From assembly GCA_963931925.1 (NCBI GenBank), contig OZ007573.1, positions 34,888,807-34,952,806 of the forward strand: a stretch of 64,000 nucleotides of DNA, in the 5' to 3' direction. The position numbers and the translations under genes were made by a program. The notes under the pieces were generated by a model. That model ran no database searches, had not been told where the DNA came from, and saw only the letters and a list, made by a program, of their open reading frames with translations. The stretch is from Onchidella celtica. Lineage: Eukaryota; Mollusca; Gastropoda; Systellommatophora; Onchidiidae. Positions 42,200-53,720 of this stretch are shown here, piece after piece (the stretch's first letter is position 1; every line of letters starts with the position of its first letter).

Positions 42200-45110
42200 A
42201 ACCAAATGTCCCACCCATTCAAAGTGCTGAGGATTGTAGTGACCTGGGTCCTCAGCTTTTCGGGTGTTAATAAGAAAACTGTACTGAAATTTGACTTTTT
42301 GTTAGCATAGTTTGGCTTACACTGCGAATTTCAATCTGGCAACGCGGAAACAGCAGAAAGTTAGTTAAAACTATATGGTGAAAATATGCCGGCACAATTC
42401 CGGTTACCAAGTGTTTACCCGTCGATATCGACATGGCATTAGATTTAGTCAGAATTGGGCAGAAAGAAAAGGTTGTATGTTGCGAAACCCTGGGTGAGAA
42501 ATAAAACCCAACCAATACAAAGCAAACTAAAGAGAAGAGTTTACTTTGTATTGTTTGGGTTTTATGTCTCACGCAGGGTTTCGCAACACACAACCCCTTC
42601 CTTTTGCCCACTTTGACTTTGCTTATAGTCCTGCTGCAACCCCACAGTTTTTCTGTGGTTTTTATATTTCGGGCATTAGATTTAGAGCTAGTTGCTCCAT
42701 TTCATTAGGTACGTGGCCTGTATTCGTTTAAAAGCCTATTTCTTGTTTTGTGTGTGTGTGTTTTTGTTAAAAAAAAATTGGATGAAACTTTAATTCATTA
42801 GATCTAACATTTATAATCGCAAAACATAATGCAAATGTTTCTTGCTTTGTTTTGTTACACAGGCAATAATGTTCAGACGTCTAAACCATGCACATCACTT
42901 CGCTATGTGACATACGAGGCATGAACTCCTGGCATCAGAATTCACCAGAAGCTATCGTTTCAAACCTGCACAGGTGACATTGTCAACCTCAGTCGACGTG
43001 ACAGATTTTACAGCCTGATTTCACTGATTGTGTGAGATACCGATCCTTGATACCTGAGAAATGTCAACAGTGAGTAAAGCACTCTTTCAACCTAAAATTG
43101 TCATGACTTAGCTCAAAGGTGTGGCGGCAAAACAGCTGAGAACATCACGTGATCAGGATTTCTTTAGTAGTAGTTCATTTCACTCTAGTCGTTGCCTTAG
43201 AATGACAAGGTTCCAACTCCCTCTCATGAAATTTTGAGAAATTGTGCTCAAAGCTTTCTGAGTAGTTTTTTTTTGTTGTTGTTCTTTTTCTTTTAGTAAG
43301 ACTTATAAATCACACACCGCTTGATACTTTGACACACAATGGAGAAGGCTCATAGATGCAGTGTGAAGTTTGTAACTCGGGTCAGCCAAAAAGTGGAGAT
43401 AGAACCTTATCATTCTTATAGGATTTAATGCTGAGAATGGCAGTGACCTGGTTCTGGAGCCTTTCGTATGATGTTAGTATTTTGCTAGTATTGTTTGGCT
43501 TAAACTTTCCATTTGGCAACCCAGAAACACAGCAGAAAGTTAAAGAAAACTATAGTGATATCACACAGCAGAGTTCAAGTTGTTCATGTGATGGGGATAA
43601 AAACTTAATCCGCATCAGTTTTTTGAAAATTAGTTATGAACTAGGCTAAATAGATCTCACAATCTAGTCTGGATCTATTTCCTTCAAAGTGAAATTTATC
43701 CAGAAAAACTTCTGGCAAGTGCCATTCAGAATTAAATTCCTCTTCTTAGACAGTGATAGACTAGATCTAGATCTAGTCTAATTCCTTGGAATAACGCCAA
43801 TTGTTTTAAAGTTTTCCTAATGATATCAGATGTGGCATTACATTAGATTTAGTCTAGCGGTAGATGCATGGCCTGTATTTTGATGTATAATCCTATTTCT
43901 TTTGTTAAAATTTTAAAAACTGAATAAAACTGAACTTTTTACTATAATTCAATACCATTTATAATCACAATTTAACACATTATACAGATTTTCATTTTCT
44001 CTGCTTTGTTTTGTTCCGCAGGCAGTTGTCAGATGGAGCCACACATACCACTTTGCCATGAAGTATGAACTCAAAGCATCAGAAGTATTTACCAGAAGCT
44101 ATCATTTCAAACCTGCACGGTGACATTGTCAACCCCAGTTGACTTGGCAGATTCTGCAGCCTGATTGTGTGAAATATTGCTCCTTGATACCCCAAAAGTG
44201 GCAACAGTGAGTACAGTACTCTTTCAACCTAAGATTATCACAACTCAGTCTAATTCTTTGGAATTTCCAGCAAGACTTACAAGTTGTCTAAAGCTTTCCA
44301 TTACATAAGGAACATGCCTTGTATTTGATAATCCTATTCTTTTTTTTTGTTGAAAAAAAAATTTGAATATAACTAAACTTTTTAATTCATTACCAAGAAA
44401 ATTTGTAGTCGCAAAACATTTTGTAAAAATGTTCCTTGCTTTGTTTTGTTGCACAGGCAATTGTCAGACAACTGAGCCACACACACCAATTTGCAATGAG
44501 GTTGAACTCTTGGCATCAGATGAATTTTCCAACCTATGTGACCTTGTCAACTCCAGTCAACATCAGTTTGTTAAGCCTGATTGTGTGCAACATTGGTCCT
44601 TGGAACCTGAAAAATGGCAACAGTGAGTACAGTACCTCTCAGCCTAAGATTATCACAACTCAAGTCTAATTCTTCAGAATTTCCACAAGTTATTTCAAAG
44701 TTTTCCTAATGATGTAGCATCAGATTTAGTCTAGAGCTAGTCTTTCCATTGCATATGGTAGATGGCCTATCTTTGATAATCCTATTCCAGTTTAGTTGGA
44801 AAAAAAATTGAATAAAACTGAACTTTTTAAATCATTACCATCTCAGGACATCATACAAATTTGCCTTGCTTTGTTTTGTTGCACAGGCAATTGTCAGACA
44901 ACTGAGCCACATCCACCACATAGGTGTGAACTCTTGGCATCAGAAGTCACCAGAAGATATCCTTTCAAACCTGTGTGACATTGTCAACCCCAGTCAACAT
45001 GACAGTTTTTTCAGCCTGATTGTGTGTAATATTGCTCCTTGATACCTCAAAAATGGCAACAGTGAGTACAGTACTCTTTCACTCTAAGACTATAACGACT
45101 CAGTAGCAAA
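42200..45110. repeat. Tandem array of exon-like units
   Basis: Four units share a core flanked by TTGCTTTGTTTTGTTGCACAG on the left and CAACA-GTGAGTACAG on the right: 42863-43069, 44022-44206, 44457-44622 and 44887-45061. The borders look like a splice acceptor and donor on the plus strand, and the flanking 'intronic' sequence (GGCCTGTATTT...AATCCTATT; TTTTTAATTCATTACCA) is repeated too. The first two units are about 1.1 kb apart with an additional shared upstream part (GTAGTGACCTGGGTCC; AACACAGCAGAAAGTTA); the last three are about 430 bp apart. Core lengths (207, 185, 166, 175) are not multiples of three and only the third keeps an open frame (CQTTEPHTPICNEVELLASD...). Non-coding alternative exons, decayed exons or a satellite are all possible. 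Confidence 0.65.
42440..42665. repeat. SINE-like repeat, head-to-head pair
   Basis: 42457-42530 is the inverse of 42537-42610 over about 72 bp (AACCCTG...GAGAAATAAAACCCAA against TTGGGTTTTATGTCTCACGCAGGGTT). The right-hand copy carries the full tail with the CCCCACAGTTTTTCTGTGG hairpin, as at 39154. The left copy lacks most of the tail. The pair would form a strong hairpin. Confidence 0.75.
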
Positions 45111-47484
45111 ACAACTGAAAACATCATTTGATCTGGATTTCTTTAGCAGTAGTTTATCACAACTCAGTTTGAAGACATTGTGATAAACCAGCTGAGAGCA
45201 TCACTTGATCTGGATTTTTTAGGAGAGCAGGACAACTTTCTCGGCATTCAAGACTTGGACAGTGCATTAATTATAGTGGTGTTTTATGTTTATTTTTTTT
45301 GTATTTTGTTGATTTGTAAATTTATTTGATCATAGAGTATTCAAGAGAGGGGTAAACCATTATCCCAAATGAAATGGTCAGGAAGAGAATGTAATATTGG
45401 CAACTTGTACCCATGATGCAAACTTGACACAGGGTTTATTTCCGTGACTGTGAGGTAGTTGTAAACCATGGCTACCAAAGGAATTCTGACAGGCTAAACA
45501 GGTTGGGGATACTGTAATACTCTTGATTTGAGGTGGTTCTTAAGCCAGAATTTGAAAATGACTACCATAGCGGTCCATCAGATTCAGTCATCAGCACACT
45601 TTTTTTGTTTAGTACTTTGGGTATTTAGTGATTTCAAATATTATGACCATACTGGAATGGGAAAGAGCAGGGTAACAGTTGAATTGTCATCCTAAACCTG
45701 ACTGATGGGGAAAATGCAAATTAGTTCATCGGGTTGTAGAAAAATTTTAAACAGATTTTACATGCATATTCTGCAGCTGGGGATAATGCAGTCTGTGCAG
45801 CTGAAAATATTTGAGAGCAGAATTGCTCGTGTATTTAAATAAATATATTAGAATGAGATCAAGATAATATAACGTTGTGCATGGGATTATATTTGAATAT
45901 TCAAAATTCAAAATGTGAGACATTCTCTAACTTCAGAGTGATAACTTTATCACTGACTTTTTTAATAAATTTATAGACACAATACACTGAAGAGGCTGAT
46001 AGTGGTGTCATTGGGGTGGAAGTTTTAATAAGTAGCTTTCTAACTTTATGGCTTTCGATTCATAGGTGTCAGTCAGTGCAATTAAGATATGGAAGTTTGA
46101 CATTTCTGAAGGAAAATTAGAACCTGTAAATCTTGGGGTCAACTTTATCCTGATGTGTGACTGAGCTGTCATGGACAGCACGCCATTATTTTCAAAGGAA
46201 TAAACGATTAAACTTAACAAAGAAGGCAAGGGCAAGTGATTTTTCCCAACAAAGGCTAGGAAATGCTTTTTCCATCCATTCCCTAATAAGAGGTTAAGAT
46301 TGCATACATAGAACTACTGTACAAGGATTCACATCCCTTGAAACTTGATCTTTGAACTAAGGCTGGTGATTTTGTTTGTTTGAGATTGTTAGTTGTTTAT
46401 CACATCAAACTGTAGGATTTATTTTGGTGTAGTATAGACTGGGCAGAATGAAAGGACAGGTTTCTTATATTTTGTCCTAAGTAAAACTGCATCATCAAAG
46501 TTAACTAGGGGATTTTTTTTTGTGTCAGGTCAGTGAAGGCCTCAGATTTGCCAATTCTTTTTATTATCAAATGGCACGTTCTAATTGTTTTCATGTCCAG
46601 GACTCAACAAAATTTCAACTTCATCCAATAACTGTAAACTCATTTTTGTAATGAGCAAACTTATTCAGTCCACAAGTATTTTATTTCTGTTCTTTCAATT
46701 CAAAAAGATAATTGTGTTCATGAGTACAACATTCATAATATTGGCTTTATATAGCTGTGGCAAACCATGTTCAAATTAGAAATGTCAGACAAACATGCAG
46801 AATTTTTGTACAGTGAATTATGGTTCATCTCATCTGTAGATGGTTCCCAGATCTTGATGAAATTTTCCTAAAGTTTGAAACCTTTTCCCAAATTAAACTG
46901 AGCTCATTTGACAAGTCTGAGGTCTTCATTGCTACCATTATGACAGTAAAATGGTACTATCCTGTGTCTGTTGACTGAGCTGGCAGTCACCATCAAAGGA
47001 TCCTGTGAAATTGAGTCAGATAGGTGTTTCAGTCATAATGACAACTTTATCAAATTTAATTGGAACAAAATATAACTAATTTTCACAGGATCCTACACCC
47101 AGCACCTCCAGGGTAGGAAAAAGATGTGAAAAGAGATTCTCATTTCAAATTTAGGAATTGAAACATTAGGCCAGCGCCCATCCAAAAAGCTTTTTTATGT
47201 CAAATACCCTGGAGGTAATTATCACTTATATTTGGTCAGAGTTTTGAAAAAGAAAAGTCAGTTTTTATTTAAACTTTAAATTAAAAAGAAATACGAGTAA
47301 AGGCTATGGACATAAGAGATTAAACATTTTGGTATCAGGTTATGTATACAAGATACTCTTAAATTTGGTCAAAGTTTGAAGAACAAGTTGGTATCCGTGA
47401 AACTCTGAATAAAAATCTGGAGGATTAGAACATAGGTTAAAACCTCAATAATTATGAGAGGCTTATTAATGAGAGACATTTAAT
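45111..47484. other. AT-rich non-coding region
   Basis: No gene or element recognised. A partial echo of the upstream array (GATCTGGATTTCTTTAG) occurs near 45130 and 45210. Confidence 0.5.
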
Positions 47485-49830
47485 CTAATTGTATGTTTGC
47501 AGCAGAGGCAAAACAGAAATAGCCAGGAACATTGACCAGAGACATGGTGTGTTCAAAAAGTGCCTCATTCCTGGAAAGTAGAGTGGAATAATAGAAAGAT
47601 GTAAGAAACAGAAATACTCCCTTGGGGGGGAAGTCAAGAAAAAAAAAAAATAAGTGTAGTACTCCCCTCCAGGGGAGTAATTTTGAAGGGGGGGGGGGGG
47701 GCTCAAGATAAAATAAAGTACCCCCTTCCCCAAGTCAGTGAAGAGCAGATGATTGGGAAAAGAAAATTGGTGATAACAAATGTCAGTTGCCAGGAACATT
47801 AACCAGAGACGTGGTGTGTTCAAAAAGTGCCTCATTGCTGGGAAGTGGAGTGGAATAATAGGAAAATATAAGAAACAGATATCCTCCCTTGGAGGGGAAG
47901 TCAAGAAAAAAAAAATTTAAGTGTAGTACTTCCCTCCAGGGGAGTAATTTTGAAAAGGGGGGAGGGGCTCAAGATAAAATAAAGCACCCCCTCCCCCAAG
48001 TCAGGAAGACGAACAAGCTCTCGATACAGGTGAAATGAAAAGAAGTTGATAAATAGCCAAGACAGAGGCTGGTGCTATGTGTTTGGGCATTAGTTGAAAG
48101 GCAAGAATGAAGATCGGCAGATCCTCAATTTGATATGGCCAAACTATAAAATGTTATCAGAACAGAATCTAAGATTTGCAAGGTAATAATTCTTCTGTAT
48201 TTGAACCTTTATTTGGCAATGTAAAGTTTGTTATTGATTGGGTCTGGGTATTTTTTATTTCAGAATTTTGATATTCTCACCAAAATGGTCGATTATCTGT
48301 AGTGACCCATTGTCCAGCATGGTTTCCTTGTTTGTGGTTGTGGTCAAGTGTGTTTTTGTGCGTGACTTTGTTGTTTCTGTGTTGCCCTGTCCCTTGCATG
48401 TAGCACAGGATACAGGGACGTAAACAATTTTCTGACAATCTCGGTTCTTTAGCTGTTCAGAATCGAGTGTTTTTCTGAAACGAATGCAGTTGGAGTAAAG
48501 GTACTTCAGTAGCCACCCATACTGGCAGATTAACACTCATTTACTCTTTCTTTTGCTTTCTATCTATGTATACATAGCTTTCACTGTCTTTCTTTCCTCC
48601 ATGTATATACATGTATATATTTTTTCTTTCCCCACTGTCTGTGTATATTATCTTTTCTTTCCCCACTGTCTGTGTATATTATCTTTCGCTCTCTATCTGC
48701 TGTAAATATGTCTGTATACATATGTATATATATCTTTCACTCTATCTGCATGTACATATATCTTTCATTCTATCTACATGTACATATCTTTCATTCTGTC
48801 TGTCTTTCTCTGGAAATCTGTTAAGACTAATCTGACCTAGTTCTGAGTTGCCGGCTCATTCATTGTCAGAAAATTAGTTACGTGCCTGTAAAAGACCATG
48901 TCTGGCATAAGAATGGGGAGCTGTTAAGGAAGGAAAGGTTGTCGGCAGCGGTTCCCCGATTTCTTGTCTATCGGTGGGGCCCAGACCCGGACCTTCAAAG
49001 ATAATCGATCTGGAATGTTCTACCATCTGCAGGTCAAAGGGTTGCCTTGGCGCCCAAAGCTCTTTGCTCATCCAGATGGGGGGACATTATCCAATGGTGA
49101 CATTAGACAACAAATATTTTCAATAGGCTGAAAAGGGGATGAAAAGATAACCTTGTTTTTTTTTTTCTTGTTGTTTTTGCCTTTTTTTTTTAAGGCAATG
49201 AGAGGTGGGGGACGAGAAGTTGTGAAACACAAGACTTGATGGAGAGATTAGAATTTGGGAAAAGAAATTCAATGACAAATGCTGATGGCCAAGAACATAG
49301 ACCAGAGAAGTGGCATGCTCTCGGTGTGTTCAAAAAGGAAGTGCCCCATTCTTTTGGAAGTAGAGTGGAAAAATAGAAAGATATATTTATGAGAAACAGA
49401 AATACTCCCTTGGAGGGGAAGTCGAGAAAAAAAATAATAAGTGTAGTACTCCCCTCCAGGGGAGTAATTTTGAGGGGGAGGGGGGGGCTCAGGAATATAA
49501 AGCACCCCTCCTCCAAGTCGGTGAAGAGCAGATGATTGGGAAAAGGAAATTGGCGATGGCAAATGTCAGTGGCCAGGAACATTGACCAGAGACATGGTGT
49601 GGTCATAAAGTGCCTCATTGCTGGGAAGTAGAGTGGAATAATAGAAAGATATAAGAAACAGAAATACTCCCTTGGAGGGGAAGTCAAGAAAAAAAAAAAA
49701 ATGAAGTGTAGTACTCCCCTCCAGGGGAGTAATTTTGAAAGGGTGGGGGGGGGGGGGGGAGGGCTCAAGGTAAAATAAAGCATCCCATCCCCCAAGTGAG
49801 TGAAGATCAGATGATTCAGGAGCTTTGGGA
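47485..49830. repeat. Four copies of a ~270-bp repeat with CTCCAGGGGAG hairpin and G-run
   Basis: Copies near 47515-47785, 47790-48005, 49285-49550 and 49570-49830 run in the same order: CCAGGAACATTGACCAGAGA, GTGCCTCATT, AGTAGAGTGGAATAATAGAA, ACTCCCTTGG, a run of A, GTGTAGTACTCCCCTCC, AGGGGAGTAATTTT, then a G-run and CTCAAG...CCCCCAAGT. They form two tandem pairs about 1.5 kb apart. The minus-strand open frames across them are by-products. Confidence 0.85.
48550..48810 (+). repeat. CTTT/TGTATATA-type simple repeats
   Basis: Includes a perfect duplication of TCTTTCCCCACTGTCTGTGT followed by further ATATCTTTCA(C/T)TCTATCT units. It lies between the two pairs of the 270-bp repeat. Confidence 0.75.
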
Positions 49831-51239
49831 TAGGAGTTTCTTTTTTTAAAAAAATGAGGAAACTGAAAAACAGAAACCAGTAAGATTTGCTTTTATATTG
49901 CTGGGGCATAAAGAAAGGAACAAAAGGAGATATAAAACTTAGCCCTGGCTGGGGTGAGGATGAAAACGGACTTACAATAGTTATTGGTCAGTCTTGAATG
50001 TGTTTGAATTGACAGAGATGGACAAATGATTTGTTTTGCTGGAAATGGGCTTTTCACACAGCAAAGAAATAGGGCTAACGGTGCAACAAAATAATAGTAT
50101 AGCTGTAAAATTTGTCAGAAAGGATACGAGTGAAGGATACTTGTAAATATAATGGGGGAAGTAAAGTTGATAATGAATGGTCACAGGCATTGGTAATTTT
50201 TTGGCCAAATGAGTTTATAAAACACGTTCCAAATTTTCTGATATGCATATTTACGTTATCATGATACAGATGCGATGCTGATAAATTTGTAAGGTACTCG
50301 GAATAAATTGTAGGTATTTTAATCTTTGTCAGTTCATGGAACCAGCAGTATCATTGTGAAGATGGCATTCATTTGAGTTCAAAATTTGCCCACAGCTTAA
50401 ATGATAGGAAGTGCATTTGCTATTTTAATTGTGAAGCAAATTCTTTTGATTTTATAGTGATTGTCAGTGAACTGTGTAGAGCACATCATTCACAAACAAT
50501 ATGATATTGAGGCTGGACTACATTTAGTTCAGGTTCTCGGTGTACTGTATCTCATCTCAATCATCTGAAATTTTGTCACTATAAACAGCAATTTCTGTGC
50601 TATTGGCACTCAGGAAGTCAGTATTGCCCAGTCACAAGATTGAATGTTCCATAATGTTCTAGAAAGGGCTTGGATAGCTTTATTGTGCATTAATCAGCGG
50701 TAGAAATTGACTTGGTGTCAGTAAAAAGGCAAACTTCACTATTAAAATGGAGAAATACACGAATGATCCAAGCTCTTTAGCAACTGTACTAACCTGCATG
50801 TAGCCCCAAGCATGTTACTCACATTTCCTTGATCAACTTCGCAGTCTGCATGTCAAGGAACTTCAAATTTTGTGACTGGCGTAATACTGGAACATTCTGC
50901 GTTCACCTAATATGAATGAGATAGTCTTTCAAGATTTTGCAAATAAATAATGCACATACAATTAAAAGCTTGAGATGAGAAATACTCTTGCAGGTTTTTC
51001 AAAAACTTAATGCTTGACAAAAAAAAATATTTTCAGTTTTGTTTTTCCACAAATGTAAGGTTTTCTCAGTTGTTACTCCAACATTTGTTTCGTGCAGAGG
51101 AAAAGAGGGCGGAGTGGGGTTGAAACTAATGTATTGAGCAGATTATTCTTAATGGTACACAGCCAGATATATTTCTTTCCTTAAACAATCAATCAGGAGT
51201 CATAGTTAGTATGCCAGTTGTTGTCTCTGTGGAAATAAT
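49831..51239. other. AT-rich non-coding region
   Basis: No gene or element recognised. Confidence 0.5.
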
Positions 51240-52505
51240 TTATCAGTGTGAACATTTGGAAATATTTAGAACCAGTGTACTTGTGTATATCAAGACAGGA
51301 TGCCATCTTTGCCAAATGAAATTTAGTAAACTTGATTCATTTGTTGCAAAGCGTATCAGTTCACTGGCAGTGTTTAGTTACTATAATATAAAACCAATAT
51401 ACTTGGACCTATCGAGATGGAATGCCATCTTTGCCAATTGAAATTTAGTAAATTTGATCAATTCGTTGCACTGGTTTGTTTTTTTTTCTTTTTGTTTTTT
51501 TTTAAGTCAATCACTTGTCAAGGTCAATAGAGCTTAAGCAGACAATCAGCTGGGGGACGTAGACTTCGTGCTTAGTTATGCCACAGTTAAGTCATATTTA
51601 TAGCCAACTCTGACCAAATTTAAGAGGCAGAAGAGAAAACAAAAGAATGACTGAGTCAAAAAGTGTAAAACTGTGCATAGGAGAGACTTTGTATGAAGTG
51701 CACAAACATTAAGTTATCAACATGAGCATTTGGAAATATATAGAACTTGTGCCTCGCACTTGTCAAGATAGAATCGTCATTTGCCAACTGAGATGTAGTA
51801 AATTCAAACCATTTGTTGCAAAGCATAAGTTGTTTTTCCTTTTTTTTTAAATTCCTATTAAATGTGACGGAACATTGAGGAAATCACCTGGAGACGTAAT
51901 AGATTCTGTACTTAGTGATGCCACAGAATTTCATATTTGCAGATTGAAATTTAGTAAATTTGATCCATTAATTACAAAGTTGGTTTTTTCCTCTTTTTTT
52001 TTCACCTTTACATTCCTGTTAAAGACAGTGGAGCTTTAGCTCGATATTTTTAGCAAACTCTGACCAAATGTAAAAGACGGAAGAGAAAATGAAAAAGTGG
52101 CTGATTCAAAAATGTGAAAATAAATTTACATAGGAGAGATTTCGGCTGAAGTGCAATAATGTTGTATAATTAACGAGAGAGCAAAAACATAACTATTTGA
52201 AGCCAACAACTTAATATATAGAGTGATTAGGGTAAATGAGGATATGAAGTAGTTTACCAGGTATAGCTTAACTTGCAATGTCAACAACTTAATACGTGTA
52301 GACAGAGTGACTAGGTTAAAGGATACCAAGGAGTAATACCGGAATGGATTAATTCGCAATATTAATGAGAAAGCAAATACGTAACTATTTGAAGCCAGCA
52401 ACTTAAATATACCTAGTGACTGGGTTAGAGGATACCAAGCAGTGTTGAAGCCAGCAACTTAAATATACCTAGTGACTGGGTTAGAGGATACCAAGCAGTG
52501 TTACA
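51240..52505. repeat. Complex local duplications
   Basis: TTTAGTAAA(C/T)TTGAT-CATT-GTTGCAAAG recurs near 51322, 51447, 51792 and 51952. A longer block (GACCAAAT-TAAGA-GG-AGAGAAAA...ATAGGAGAGA) occurs near 51607-51690 and 52062-52132. From 52180 a unit with ACTATTTGAAGCCA(G/A)CAACTTAA and GTGACT(A)GGTTAGAGGATACCAAG repeats; its last copy is an exact 56-bp tandem duplication (52389-52444 and 52445-52500). Confidence 0.75.
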
Positions 52506-53139
52506 GGAATGGCTTGTAATACATGTAATGAGAAAGCAAAAATGTAAAGGTTGTATGTTCCAAAACCCTGTGTTGAAAAGTTAGGAAATGTTAGTGAATC
52601 AGAAGTGAAAGACGAAAAAATCGTGGGTGGGGGGGGGGGGGGAACATTGCATAGGAAATAGTAACGAAACATTACAGCAAGGAGAATGGGTGGGGGGTTA
52701 TCATTTGAGTTCTTAAAAATATGAAAACAGAAGTCATTGTCAAAGACAAAATGTGTTGATTTGAATCTGTTGGAACTGTATACAAAGATGGTTTTACTAT
52801 ATTTTTCTTTTGATATATCTTGGGGGGGGGGGATTTCTCGTATATATTAAGAGGTGTATTGGGGGTGGGTCGGGTAAAATTTTACTGTATTTTTGGATCT
52901 AAATTATTTAACAGTATTGTCTAATTATGGGAATTTCTAAATTTCTTTCAACTTGAGGGTTTTTTTAGTGTGTGTATGGGGTGCGGGGGTTGAAGAGCAT
53001 AGCATTATGTATGAAGGTGTTATTATAAGATATACATCAAATATGAAAAAATACTGTTTCATTGCAAGTTTCAAATTTAAGAGCTGTATGATACTGTGTG
53101 TCCATAAAGACCTGTATAAGGTATCCAATCTGTTTTATT

Positions 53140-53720
53140 AGAGTTGCCATAGATGGGCTAACATCTCATCCATCCAAGCAGTTATGTCATTGTATAATTA
53201 TGCAATTACTTGATGTGAAATATTTTTGTATGTCACCAGTAGCACATGGGAGGCTGGCGGGTGCTACTGGTAAGGTTCTCCTTCTTTCCTATCTCTTCCT
53301 TCTCATCCCTTCTGTCTGCTTGTCCTTTTCCGCCTTTCAGTTTATTTTTATGCAGTATGGATGAAATGAAATTTCAGTATAGGAAATGTTCAGCCGTCCT
53401 TTTTCCATGAATTTTTTCATAGTTATCGGTTGGGGGGGGGGGGGGGGGTTGATGACAAGACATCCATATAATGTATCTACTATCTTAGTTTCTTTTAGTG
53501 TTCCCATAAACGAGGAAAAATCTCACTCGACCAAGTACATGTAGTAGCTATCACACATTTAATGAATGCAATTGCTTGGTATGAAATGTTTGTGTTTTGT
53601 ATGTTACCAGTATCACGTGGGAGGTTGGCGGGTGCTGCTGGTAGGGTCTCCTTCTTTTATACTCTCTCTATCTTGTCCTTTTCCTCCTCTCATTGTATTT
53701 TTGTTGTGTTGTTGAGTGAA
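53140..53720. repeat. ~345-bp tandem duplication
   Basis: The segment at about 53141-53370 recurs at about 53497-53715 in order: AGTTGCCATA/AGTGTTCCCATAAA, GCAATTACTTGATGTGAAAT/GCAATTGCTTGGTATGAAAT, then CACATGGGAGGCTGGCGGGT/CACGTGGGAGGTTGGCGGGT and GGTCTCCTTCTTT. A G-run of about 16 separates them near 53430. Confidence 0.75.

Noticed and set aside
47485..49909. Long minus-strand frames (139 and 239 codons) across 47.5-49.9 kb
   Set aside because: They follow the repeated 270-bp units and poly-A/poly-G runs; the shared peptides reflect DNA repetition.
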